From Saprospiraceae bacterium (lineage in GTDB: Bacteria > Bacteroidota > Bacteroidia > Chitinophagales > Saprospiraceae), in assembly GCA_016719855.1 (NCBI GenBank), contig JADJYH010000079.1, positions 1 through 64,000 of the forward strand: 64,000 nt of DNA. The letters run 5' to 3'. A model generated the notes under the pieces. That model ran no database searches and was not told the DNA's origin. It worked only from the letters and a program-made list of their open reading frames with translations. Shown piece by piece: positions 1-9,160 of this stretch; the stretch's first letter is position 1; each line of letters starts with the position of its first letter. A program made the translations under genes and the position numbers.

Positions 1-83
1 ATTTTGAAGATACTAATCAAGATGAAGGGTGAAAGTGCCCGTGTTTCTTGTTTTTTATGTAAGTTTGTCAAAAAAATCAGTTC

Positions 84-305
84 ATGCAAGCAATTCAAGC
101 ACAAGGCTTAGTCAATGAAAAGCATCAACTTTTGGTGCAACTTCCAGATGAAACAAAAGCTGGAAAATATGAAGTGATAGTGCTTTTGCTCAAATCAGAT
201 AAGTTAGCCAAGAAGCACCATAATATCACTTTCTCCAATCACCAACTTCCCGTGGAAGGCATGACTTTTAGCCGTTCTGAAATCTATGGAGAAGATGGCA
301 GATAA
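84..305 (+). CDS. small antitoxin-like protein of a PIN toxin-antitoxin pair
   Basis: A 73-residue protein whose stop codon overlaps the start of the PIN-domain gene downstream. It has an N-terminal beta-rich segment (LVQLPDETKAGKYEVIVLLL), as in many VapB-type or DUF2281-like antitoxins, and a basic central stretch (KLAKKHHN). The C-terminal part would be expected to neutralise the PIN partner. The family cannot be named with certainty from the sequence. The antitoxin role rests on size, order and overlap with the toxin gene. The 83 bases upstream hold no other gene. Confidence 0.6.
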   Translation: MQAIQAQGLVNEKHQLLVQLPDETKAGKYEVIVLLLKSDKLAKKHHNITFSNHQLPVEGMTFSRSEIYGEDGR

Positions 306-735
306 GAAACTTCTCATTGATACCAACATCTTGGTTTATGCCAATACTCCAAGCTCCCCTTTGTGCCAAACCGCAAGGAACAAGCTACTAGCTCTTGCAC
401 CAGCTTACCACTCATTTTGGATTAGCCGCCAATCAATCCGTGAATACATGGTGGTAATGACCAATTTGATGAAAATCGCTGGTAAAATTGACCATAAAGC
501 CTTGCTTGCCGATGTCAATAATTTCCTCTCAACTTATGAGATTACGGACGAAATCCCGCCTGTCACATCCAATTTGGTTGAACTTGTTATGAACCATGAA
601 CTTGTTGGTAAAAAAATACATGATGCCAACTTGGTTGCTAATATGCTTGCATTTGATATTGATAGTATTTTGACAAACAACGTGGATGACTTCCAACCTT
701 TTTCTCACCTGATTTCAATTAGGCCATTGATTTAA
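295..735 (+). CDS. PIN-domain ribonuclease toxin (VapC-like)
   Basis: About 146 residues, the usual length of a VapC toxin. The PIN signature is clear. The first acidic motif is LLIDTNILVYA near the N-terminus, a conserved Glu lies in SIREYMVV, and the C-terminal acidic cluster is HDANLVANML followed by ILTNNVDDF. These Asp/Glu residues bind Mg2+ in known PIN nucleases, which cleave tRNA or other RNA. The ATG at 295 overlaps the antitoxin gene by 11 bases, which points to translational coupling. A start at 286 in the same frame is also possible. The pair is probably a type II toxin-antitoxin module. Confidence 0.85.
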   Translation: MADKKLLIDTNILVYANTPSSPLCQTARNKLLALAPAYHSFWISRQSIREYMVVMTNLMKIAGKIDHKALLADVNNFLSTYEITDEIPPVTSNLVELVMNHELVGKKIHDANLVANMLAFDIDSILTNNVDDFQPFSHLISIRPLI

Positions 736-830
736 CCAGCGGGTTTTCATTCACCGAAAAACATGGAAGAACCCGGTTCTGTGTCCCTCCATACTCACCG
801 TTTCTCCTAAATTAACCCTTCCACTCCAAA

Positions 831-2311
831 TCAATACCCCGGATTCTGTACCAGCTTCGTGTTCTTGTCCAATTCCGCCTGCGGTATCGGCCAAACCAGC
901 CGCTCAGGCGTGATGACGTAGCCGATAGGCTGTCCAGTGTGGTCAATCGCATTGCTCATCACCTCAATGGCCCGACCTGTGCGCTTGAGGTCGTACCAGC
1001 GGTGTCCCTCAAAGGTCAGTTCAAGTCGGCGCTCCTTCTCAATGGCGAGGCGGAGGTCGGCCTGTGAGGTGGCGGTTGTTGGGGCAAGGCTCACCCGGTC
1101 ACGGATTTGGTTGACAATGTCAGCAGCACCTGTTTGGTCGCCTAGTTCGTTGAGCGCCTCTGCCTTCAGCAGCTTGATGTCCGCTAGGCGGATGAAGATG
1201 TAGTTTTGGTCGCTTCCCGATTGGAAGTTGTGCCATTTGTTGATGAACGGGTATTGAGTTTGCGGCCAATGTTCGTCCGACCATTTGCCAGTAACATCCT
1301 CAAAGGTGATGGATGCGTTTTTGCGAATCATGTCGCCCTCAGCATCGAAGGCGGCTACGAGGTCGTTGCTGGGTAGGTTGAACTTTTTCCAGTCCAACCC
1401 ACGGAAGATGGTGGTGCCCCAGTTGCCATCAGACGAGCCGCCCGTGTAGTTGATTTCGAAAATGGACTCGGCGGAGTTTTCGTTGGAATTTAGCCAAAGG
1501 TCGTCGTAGTTGGGCAAAAGCGAGTAGCCCCCGGCGATGACGGCGTCGCAGTACTGGTTGACCTTCGTCCAATCTTGCGGCGCTAGCGTGGCGTAAACCT
1601 TGGCCAGCATGGCGTTCACGGCCCCCGTGGTGGCAAAGCCCTTGTCGGGGGCGGTGGTGCGCACCCGTGTCAGGGCCGTTTCGAGGTCGGCGATGATTTG
1701 GGCATAGACCTCGGCCTGCGGCGAACGGGCTGGAAAAATGAGGGCGTAAATCTCGTCCAGCTTGTCGGCGCTGATGGTCTTCACCTCCGTCAATTGCAGC
1801 GGCACATCGCCCCAAAGCTGCACCAACTGGAAGTACATATACGCCCGGATGAACGATGCTTCCCCGATGATTTCCTCTTTGCGGACGGCGGTGAGTGCAG
1901 GGTCGGTCACGTCCCCAACGTTGTTGATGACGGTATTGCACTTGCCGATGGTCGAGTACAGGTAGGCCCAGTCCCGGCTGACGTTGCGGTTGGTGGATAC
2001 CAGTTTGTACTCGTCTATCTGGAAGTTGTCGGGGTTGTCGCCGCCAGCGTATGCATCGTCGGATTGGGCGTCGCCGTTCACGAAATGGTCGAGCTGCCAA
2101 TACTCGTTCTTGAAGTCTGAGTAGCACCGGCGAGGGCTGCCTCCACTTCGCTGGCCGACGACGGCTGGGTGCTTTTAAATTTTATTTTCTGAAAGTAGAT
2201 GGAATCGGCATCGGTGTTGTCCACCGTGCAATGCTTTTGCGGCGGGCTACTTCGAGGAGGATTTAGTCCTATTGTCAGGAAGACCAAAAACGAAGCCTTT
2301 AACCCTTTCTA
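831..2311 (-). CDS. SusD/RagB-family outer-membrane nutrient-binding lipoprotein (frame-disrupted)
   Basis: SusD-family surface lipoproteins capture glycans and lid the SusC channel. The intact part (831-2081) carries the typical SusD architecture: TPR-like helices, RAYMYFQLVQLWGDVPL near the start, and the C-terminal LRLAIEKERRLELTFEGHRWYDLKR motif region ending in QNPGY. The N-terminal 75 or so residues lie in other frames. A missing base near 2126 separates the SusD-like EVEAALAGCYSDFKNEYW from the rest, another indel lies near 2228, and the probable start (KGLKASFLVFLTIGL signal-like segment) has lost its ATG near 2309. Three small indels in one gene are either sequence errors or real decay. 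It is last in the minus-strand cluster and is separated from its SusC by the beta-helix gene, an unusual order. Confidence 0.8.
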
Positions 2312-3868
2312 AATCTTCGAAATAACGACGCAGGTGATTGCTAGGTATTTTTCATTTTTGATTATTTTAAAAAATGAATATTGAAGTTTTTTGTGAAAGG
2401 GTAGTTGCAAGACGGGAGGGAACTTTTTTGCCTTGCAAGGAATCTCACATTTTATCAAAAGTTGTTTTTCAAAACCCTTCATTTCAACAAGATACGCCGC
2501 ATTGGGGCAACTTTCCAAGCGCAGTTCAATGCGCTTTTCACCTTGCGGAATGGTCGTCTCAAGACAAGTTCTACCTGATAAATCCATTACCCGAAGCCTG
2601 ATTTCCTCGGTCATTGGAACGGAGAAAGTGACATTGACCCGGCCACCGCTAGCTGGGTTTGGCGAAATGGAAAACGCTGGCAAAACCTTCGCATCCTCGA
2701 CCGCAGAAACTGCTGGCTTGAACTCAAATGCCCCCACGTCCGACGAAAGCCCAAACTGCATTCGGTCAACATAAGCCATCGGATGCTCGTACTGAAAAAC
2801 GGGCGTCAGGCTAATGCCATTAAAATCGCCTAAGCTGCTGCCCGCATCAACGCAGGGCGAACTTGCCGTTGGCCGAAAATCGAAGTTGGTTGGGTCTTCG
2901 AGCATTGCAGAGGCGATGCCCGTAAGCCGCAAGTTGGTTACGGTGTCGAGGCTGGCCGTAGTGCCTTGGAGCAGTTGGCCGGGGCCGAGGACCAAGTTGT
3001 TGCCCAATTTCACGAGCGTAGTTTGGTTGGAAAATTGCACGAAACGACCGTCGAAGCGGTTGTTCACCAACGTGTTGTGGGCCAAAACGATTTGCTGCTC
3101 AGGATTGGTCGCTCCCTCAAGCCCGAACGAAACGATGCCGCCATTTTGCGAGTTGGCAGATTGCTCGATGATGTTGCCGATGAGTACTGCCTCGCCGCCA
3201 TTAGGCAGGTCAACCTCGTAGCTGCCATCGCCGTCTTCGCCAGTCAATCTATTGAAATACAGGTAGTTGTGCTTTGCCCGACTTTTCACCAAATGGCCGA
3301 TGTGTGCATCGTGCGAGTAGCAAAATTGGAGTGTCAGGCTGTTCACATGCCCGACGTAGATGTTGTGCGAGTAGCCGTCACCGAAGCCGTTTTCCGCAAA
3401 TTCGCAAAACTCGAACAGGTAGTCGCTCACCCCGTCGTTGGAGGTCAGGATGCCCATTTCGTTGTTGTGAAAATAGCAGCGACGAAGCGTGAGGTTTTTC
3501 CCCTCTTGCCGAATCCCGGCGCCGTTGAAGTCAGGCACTTGGCAACCTGAGAACTCAATGCCCTCCACCGTGCAGTCATTTCCTTTAATGACCCAAATGG
3601 CCTTGCCTTCAGCGTTGTTGCCACCAGCATCAAGGTGAGCGTAGCCTGTGCCCACGCTTCGGAGCAGCAGGTTGTTGGCAAACCACTTGGCCACATCGCC
3701 CGTGTAAAGCCCGGCATCAATTTCAACGGTGTCGCCATCGGCAACGAGGCCAGCCACTGCCGACGGAGCGGCATACTGGCGAGTAGGGCCGACCTGCCAA
3801 ACAGAAGCTTGGAGGTCGGCGGACTCGTTCACCAATAAAAACATTAATATGGCTATTTGCAACTTCAT
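2309..3868 (-). CDS. secreted right-handed beta-helix protein with T9SS sorting domain
   Basis: An N-terminal signal peptide (residues 1-22) is followed by a parallel beta-helix of the pectate-lyase-like/NosD type, recognisable by runs such as LTLRRCYFHNNEMGI and the stacked short strands that follow. Such domains bind or cleave acidic polysaccharides, but no catalytic set is obvious here, so the enzyme class stays open. A type A T9SS sorting domain begins near FSISPNPASGG and reaches YLVEMKGFEKQLLIK. The last 45 residues are unlike any sorting domain. One extra A in the run near 2450 would end the protein at a TGA near 2445, so the tail is probably a frameshift artefact. The start is only 23 bp after the SusC stop, so the genes are probably co-transcribed. 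Confidence 0.8.
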   Translation of the reverse strand: MKLQIAILMFLLVNESADLQASVWQVGPTRQYAAPSAVAGLVADGDTVEIDAGLYTGDVAKWFANNLLLRSVGTGYAHLDAGGNNAEGKAIWVIKGNDCTVEGIEFSGCQVPDFNGAGIRQEGKNLTLRRCYFHNNEMGILTSNDGVSDYLFEFCEFAENGFGDGYSHNIYVGHVNSLTLQFCYSHDAHIGHLVKSRAKHNYLYFNRLTGEDGDGSYEVDLPNGGEAVLIGNIIEQSANSQNGGIVSFGLEGATNPEQQIVLAHNTLVNNRFDGRFVQFSNQTTLVKLGNNLVLGPGQLLQGTTASLDTVTNLRLTGIASAMLEDPTNFDFRPTASSPCVDAGSSLGDFNGISLTPVFQYEHPMAYVDRMQFGLSSDVGAFEFKPAVSAVEDAKVLPAFSISPNPASGGRVNVTFSVPMTEEIRLRVMDLSGRTCLETTIPQGEKRIELRLESCPNAAYLVEMKGFEKQLLIKCEIPCKAKKFPPVLQLPFHKKLQYSFFKIIKNEKYLAITCVVISKI

Positions 3869-3891
3869 AAAGACAAGCCGGTATTGCTGTT

Positions 3892-6818
3892 TTAAAACTC
3901 CACGTTCACGCCCGCCGTTACGGTTCTTGCCTGCGGATAAGTACCGTAATCAATGCCAAGCTCCGTGGCGCTGCGGCCAAAGGCGTTCACCTCTGGGTCG
4001 AAGCCGCTGTAATTGGTGAAAGTAAGCAGGTTTTGGCCGGTGACATAGACCGATAATTTCTGCACTTTCAGGCGCTCCAACCGCTTCGGGTTGATGTTGT
4101 AGGCCAAGGTGATGGCCTTCAACCGCAAGTAAGAACCATCTTCCACAAACCGGGTCGAGTTCAGCACATTGTTCACATTGCCGCCACCGATGGCCCGTGG
4201 GATGTCGGTGTCCCGGTTGTCGGGCGTCCAGCGGCGCAGCACGACGGTGCTTTGGTTCTTGCTATCGAACATGCCCTCCAAATCAATGCGGGTAGCGTTG
4301 AAAATATCGTTGCCCTGGCTGCCCTGAAAGAAGATATTCAGGTCAAAGCTTTTCCAAGAAAGGTTGTTCGTCAGGCCGTAGGTGAAGTCTGGGTTTGCAT
4401 CGCCGATAACCTTACGGTCGCCCGGGTCGAAGATGCCGTTCTCGTTCACGTCCCGATAAATCAGGTCGCCTGTTTCGGGGTCAACACCGTCGGCCACATA
4501 GCCGAAGAAGACGCCGAGCGGCAGGTCTTCCCGCACCATGGCCACATTTGAATTGTTGCTGTAAGTGCTGCCGAAATAGTAAACATCTGTGTAGTTCAGT
4601 TCCAACACCTTGTTTTTGTTGAAGGAAATATTGAAATCGGTGCTCCAGTTCAGCGCCCTGCCCTCGGTGTTGACCGTGGAAAGGTTGAACTCAAGCCCCC
4701 GGTTTTCAATTTTGCCAGCGTTGGTCTGGATGGAAGTGATGGGCAAGGAATTGGAAAGCTGGACGTTCAGCAGCACGTCATCCGTTTTCTTGTAGTAGGC
4801 ATCGGCGGTGAAATTGACCCGGCCCCGGTAGAGCGAGAGGTCAACGCCGATGTTCGATTGAGTGGTGGTTTCCCATTGGAGGTCGGGGTTGCCGTAGGTC
4901 ACTTGTACAGAGGATGGGCCTGAAAGCGGGTTGGTGGCAGCCCGGCGGTAGTACGAAACGAGGCCGTAGCGGGCATAGTTCGGGATGCCCTCCTGGTTGC
5001 CGTTTTTGCCCCAGCCTACACGCAGTTTCATATCGTAGATGGCGTCCAGCCCAGCCATGAACGGCTCTGCCGAAATACGCCAGCCCAACGAGAACGAGGG
5101 GAGCGTGCCCCATTTGTTCGCCAACTTGGAGGAACCATCCCGGCGCACGGAGGCCGTGAGGAGGTATTTGCCCAAGTAGTCATACGTGAAGCGGCCAAAG
5201 AATGAAGCCAGCGCCCACTCCTGCACGTCGGTGGAGCCAGTAATGGTGTTGGCGGCGTTGAGGGTGGTAACCATGGTATCGGAGGGAAGTCAAAACCGCT
5301 CAGGTACGAATTGCCCCAGCGGGATTTTTGTACACTGCTTCCTACCAACAAGCTGAACTTGCTGTCACCAATGGTATTTGTATAGTTGGCCGTGTTTTCC
5401 CAAAGCCAGGCATTCGTGTTCGATTTGTCGGCTTGCCCGAGACCTCGCTGGATGCGCCCGTAATTCGTGCGGAACGGATCGAGGTAGTAGTCCCACTGGT
5501 GCGAGTTCAAGTCCACACCGTAGTTGGTTTTTAAGGTAAAACCCTTGAAAATGGTGGCCTCGGCGTTCACGTTGCCGAAAATGCGGGTATCGGTTGACTG
5601 CTGGTCTGCGCCGAACATGTAGGCTATGGGGTTCTCCCACGACGCTTGGAAGGGGTTCGGGTCGTACTGTCCACTGCCATCATTTTTGTAGATGCTGAGG
5701 AACGGCGGGGTGTTCAACGCACTCATGATGACGCCGCCCCTGCCACTGCTGGCATTGTCGGGGGTGTCCTCGGAGACGGAACGCAGCAGGTTGATACTTG
5801 TGCCGACATTCAACCAGCGGTTCACTTGGTTGTCCAGGTTGAGGCGCATGGAGTAGCGGTTGAACTTGGCAGGTGCCACGATGCCTTCTTGGTTGAGGTA
5901 GTTGCCAGAGAACATGTAGCGGGTCTTCTCCGTGCCACCGGCGAAAGCCAGTTGGTAGCTCTGAATCTTGCCAATGCCGAACACTTCGTCGCTCCAGTCG
6001 GTGTATCCCGTTTTGGAGGGGTCATAAGCACCAGGCAGAATCTCGTTGATGAGGTCACGGTACTGCTTGGTATTGAGTGTTTCGACCGTTTTGCGCAGGT
6101 TGGAGGCTCCACCGTAAGCGTTGAAGGTGACCGTGGATTTGCCTTCTTTGCCCCTTTTGGTGGTGATGATGACCACCCCGTTGGCCGCCCGTGCGCCATA
6201 AATGGCTGCAGAGGAGGCATCCTTGAGTATCGTCATCGAGGCAATGTCGTTGGGGTTCAGGCCCCGGATGTCGGTGGTGGGCACGCCGTCCACGACATAG
6301 AGCGGCTCGTTGCCCGCCAGTACAGAGGTGGCCCCCCGCACCCGCACGGAAATATCTCCACCCGGTTTGCCGGAAGGCTGCACGACCTGCACGCCCGCCG
6401 CTTTGCCCTGCAACGCTTCGGCGGCAGAGGCCATTGGCCGGTTTTTGATGGAGGCTTCGTCAATGACCACCACGGCGGTGGTCAGGTCTGCCTTTTTCTG
6501 CGTTCCGTAGCCGATGACGACCACATCGCTCAGGAGGTAGCTGGTGGGTTGCATCACCACGTCAATCCTTGTTTTACCTTCAATGGGTATTTCTTGAGTT
6601 GCGTACCCGGTGAAGGAAAACACGAGGATGCCCTGCTTGGCATCAAGGCTGTAAGTGCCGTCAACCTCTGTGATGGTGCCATCCAATGTGCCTTTGAGGG
6701 CAATGGTAGCGCCAATCAACGGCTCACCTGCGGCATCGGTCACCGTGCCAGTGACCTGGGCATTGGCTGTCATGGCGGCGCAAAAAAAGCAAATTGCGAG
6801 GGTAAAAAGTCGGGCCAT
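3892..6818 (-). CDS. SusC/RagA-family TonB-dependent outer-membrane transporter (one frameshift)
   Basis: This is the TonB-linked channel that imports glycans together with SusD. From the ATG at 6818 (MARLFTLAICFFCAAMTANAQ, a clean signal peptide) it has a carboxypeptidase-regulatory-like domain, a TonB-box-like region, a plug domain (VVVIGYGTQKKADLT, RVRGATSVLAGNEPLYVVDG) and a beta-barrel ending in the aromatic-terminated VTAGVNVEF. The reading frame breaks near 5285. Adding one C to the CCC run (minus strand) joins SGFDFPSDTMVTTLNAANT and gives a normal protein of about 975 residues. The gene is therefore probably intact in the organism. It follows the PKD lipoprotein gene in the same direction. 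Confidence 0.9.
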
Positions 6819-6881
6819 ATATGCTATGATTTGGATAGGAAAATAGTTGAGTTTGCTCAAAAAATCGCAAAAGAAAAGCAT

Positions 6882-6905
6882 GGAAGGTGGCGAACGCCAC
6901 CTTCC
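6882..6905 (-). promoter_or_regulatory. hairpin upstream of susC
   Basis: A perfect 11-bp inverted repeat (GGAAGGTGGCG, then AA, then its complement) lies in the 175-bp gap between the PKD lipoprotein gene and susC. There is no T-tract on the minus strand. It could process or attenuate the polycistronic message. The function is inferred only from position. Confidence 0.5.
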
Positions 6906-6993
6906 TGCTTACTCATTTTCTGTCTTGCTTAAATTGTAACTTTTTGCTGGCAGCACAAGTGGGAACGAAGTCTGGCTGCCCCAATGTGATTCA

Positions 6994-8754
6994 TTATCGA
7001 ACCAAAACCACCGACCATGCAGCCGAGCCGTCGTGGGCACCGGAAATGTCCACTGAAATTGTCAGTGTTTCCGTTGTTCCATCATTCAGATAGCCCATAA
7101 CTTCGTACTGATTCGTTGCATTTCCTCCGTTTGGTGGATTGGCGTTGCTGCCATTCTCGCCACCATAGTAGCCTTTGTAAAAACCAATGAAAGCAGCGCC
7201 TGATGCACCGTTAGTCAAGGTTATGATTGGGCGACCAGATGGCGAAGCAGATGCCGGTGTGAACGCAAATGAGTGTACACCTGACCCAAATGCAGCGCCT
7301 GGGCTGGCAGCTACCTCAGCATCCGTCCAGCAACCATTCGGGGTACCGAAGTAGCCATCGTTGCGGGCATCGCCGTTGGTTTTGTACTGATAGCCACCAC
7401 CTGCGGTGAAAATGAATTCATCATTGACGATGCAAGACCAGTTGTTAGTTGGGTCTGGGTCAGTACCATCAAGGTGTGCAAGGGGAATAATATACCAATC
7501 AAAAAGTCCAAGTCCAGGCCCTACAAAAATTGAATTGGCTGCATGGCGAACCTTCCAAGCGCCGCCAATAAGTTCAGCTTCTGTCAAGGGTGCCGCAACC
7601 GTCAAGTCTTGCTGGGAAGTGGCAATGCCATTAGCGTTGGTGGCTGTCAAAACCACCGTGTATAGACCAGAGCTGGCGTAAGTGTGGACAGGATTTGCTT
7701 CTGTTGCAGTTGAACCGTCACCAAAATCCCAGCTGTAGCTGTCAGCGCCAGTTGATGTGTTGGTAAAAGTAACCGTCAATACGTCAGAAGTAAATGTAAA
7801 ACCAGCAACTGGCTTTGGCCCAGGAATTGGCGGTTCTTCTGCTGGGTTATCGTAGTGAACGAGTACCATTTTCCAATAAGCATTGTCCGCAGTTTGACCT
7901 GTTTGCTTGTATTTTGATTCAAGTATCAAAGTATCCACTGGGCCGCTGTCGTCAAGTTTTATGATATCATAAGTGATTGAAGTCTGTGGCGCGAAAACCT
8001 CAGCGTCTGTGCCGATTTTTTGCAAGCCAATAAATGCACCCAAGCCCTCTACAGTTAGGCTAGTGGCAGCCAAAGTATAGCTATGGGTGCCATCGCCAAA
8101 TGCAGCGTAATCGCTTCCGTCGAAGCCAATTAAGTTAGCGGCATCGCTAGGTTTGCAACTGTTTGGATCTAAGAATACACCACCTTCGGCCCAAAAATCA
8201 CCGTTGGAATCGTAGGTGTAGCTGCCATCACGGCCAAAGATGAACTCATCGTTCATGGTGCATGGGCGATTTGCGATGTCATCATTGCCCCTTCCCATTG
8301 CCCACCAAACTGAAGACCTATCGATAGGACCTACTTCCAATGGCCAAGTGTTGTCGTTAACGATCCGGAGCAGTTTCCAGCCCTTGGTATCGTTTCCAGC
8401 CAACGCAGTTAACTGCGCATCTGGGTCAACAAGTGTGATTTTCTGCGTTTGGATGTCTGGGTTCTTCCCATCTTTCCCGCTGGCCGTGAGCGATACGTTG
8501 TATTCCCCTGCGCCTGCATAAGTATGCGAAGGGTTTGCCTCTGTCGAAAGTGTAGTGACGTCACCAAAGTTCCAGTATAGCTCCTCAGCATCTGTGGCAG
8601 TGCTGGTGAAGTGTACCGTCCTGAAGTCGGTAGCGTCAATGGTGTAAGTGAAACCTGAAACAGGTGTCGGGTCTTTGTCCTTTTTACAGGAAACAATTAA
8701 ACCCAGCATTGCTGCAAGCAACAAAATGGCTGAGTTTCTGAAAAGATTTTTCAT
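6994..8754 (-). CDS. PKD-domain surface glycan-binding-like lipoprotein
   Basis: 586 residues with a lipoprotein signal peptide (lipobox LIVSC at about residues 19-23). Two copies of a two-part unit follow. Each has a PKD domain (YWNFGD...NPSHTYAGAGEYNVSLTA and YSWDFGD...NPVHTYASSGLYTVVLTA) and then a roughly 190-residue domain with the shared pattern NDEFIF...Y.Y.(S/T)NGD...G. The internal duplication, lipidation and position next to susC fit a SusE/SusF-type surface glycan-binding protein. This is inferred from context, because the 190-residue domain itself was not recognised. It is the first gene of the minus-strand susC cluster. Confidence 0.75.
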   Translation of the reverse strand: MKNLFRNSAILLLAAMLGLIVSCKKDKDPTPVSGFTYTIDATDFRTVHFTSTATDAEELYWNFGDVTTLSTEANPSHTYAGAGEYNVSLTASGKDGKNPDIQTQKITLVDPDAQLTALAGNDTKGWKLLRIVNDNTWPLEVGPIDRSSVWWAMGRGNDDIANRPCTMNDEFIFGRDGSYTYDSNGDFWAEGGVFLDPNSCKPSDAANLIGFDGSDYAAFGDGTHSYTLAATSLTVEGLGAFIGLQKIGTDAEVFAPQTSITYDIIKLDDSGPVDTLILESKYKQTGQTADNAYWKMVLVHYDNPAEEPPIPGPKPVAGFTFTSDVLTVTFTNTSTGADSYSWDFGDGSTATEANPVHTYASSGLYTVVLTATNANGIATSQQDLTVAAPLTEAELIGGAWKVRHAANSIFVGPGLGLFDWYIIPLAHLDGTDPDPTNNWSCIVNDEFIFTAGGGYQYKTNGDARNDGYFGTPNGCWTDAEVAASPGAAFGSGVHSFAFTPASASPSGRPIITLTNGASGAAFIGFYKGYYGGENGSNANPPNGGNATNQYEVMGYLNDGTTETLTISVDISGAHDGSAAWSVVLVR

Positions 8755-9160
8755 AAAATCAAGTTTTTACAGTTGTGAAAGAATTAAATGATTAGACATG
8801 CCTCCCAATCCCTTTTTTTTGAAATTGGCTTGATAGAGGTCATTTCTTGATGTTCGTTGGGGCAGCTATACCTGACAATGCGCAAAGCTAGGTGTATTGA
8901 ACTAAAAGGGTTACTGTTTTGGGATATACTTGATGAAATTCATTTTTAGTCAATATTTTTAAACCCAATCCATAGTTATCCCAAATTTTATTTCAAAAAT
9001 CTAGCTGAACTATTTTGTGCAAATGAAGCATACCGTGTGTGAAAATTGCAAAAATCCCCCCTGACAAAAGCTCGCCAAAACAAAAATCACCTTGGCTGGG
9101 AAGTAATTCAAAATTCAGGCAAATTGGAAATGCCGAAGCTAGACAAGACACGCTCAATCC
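8755..9160. other. intergenic region, probable promoter of the PKD-susC cluster
   Basis: About 400 bp with no credible gene. On the minus strand TAGCTTTG (8883-8890) matches the Bacteroidota -7 element TAnnTTTG, about 130 bp upstream of the PKD lipoprotein start. No clear -33 TTTG is present at the expected distance. The region is moderately AT-rich and shows no repeat. Confidence 0.45.

Noticed and set aside
937..2120. Long open frames on the plus strand opposite the susD gene
   Set aside because: They mirror the SusD coding frame on the other strand and show no signal, domain or promoter. Similar antisense frames occur opposite most GC-rich genes here.
5646..6932. A 428-residue plus-strand frame opposite susC
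   Set aside because: It is antisense to conserved SusC plug and N-terminal motifs, with low-complexity Val/Gly/His composition. No family resemblance.
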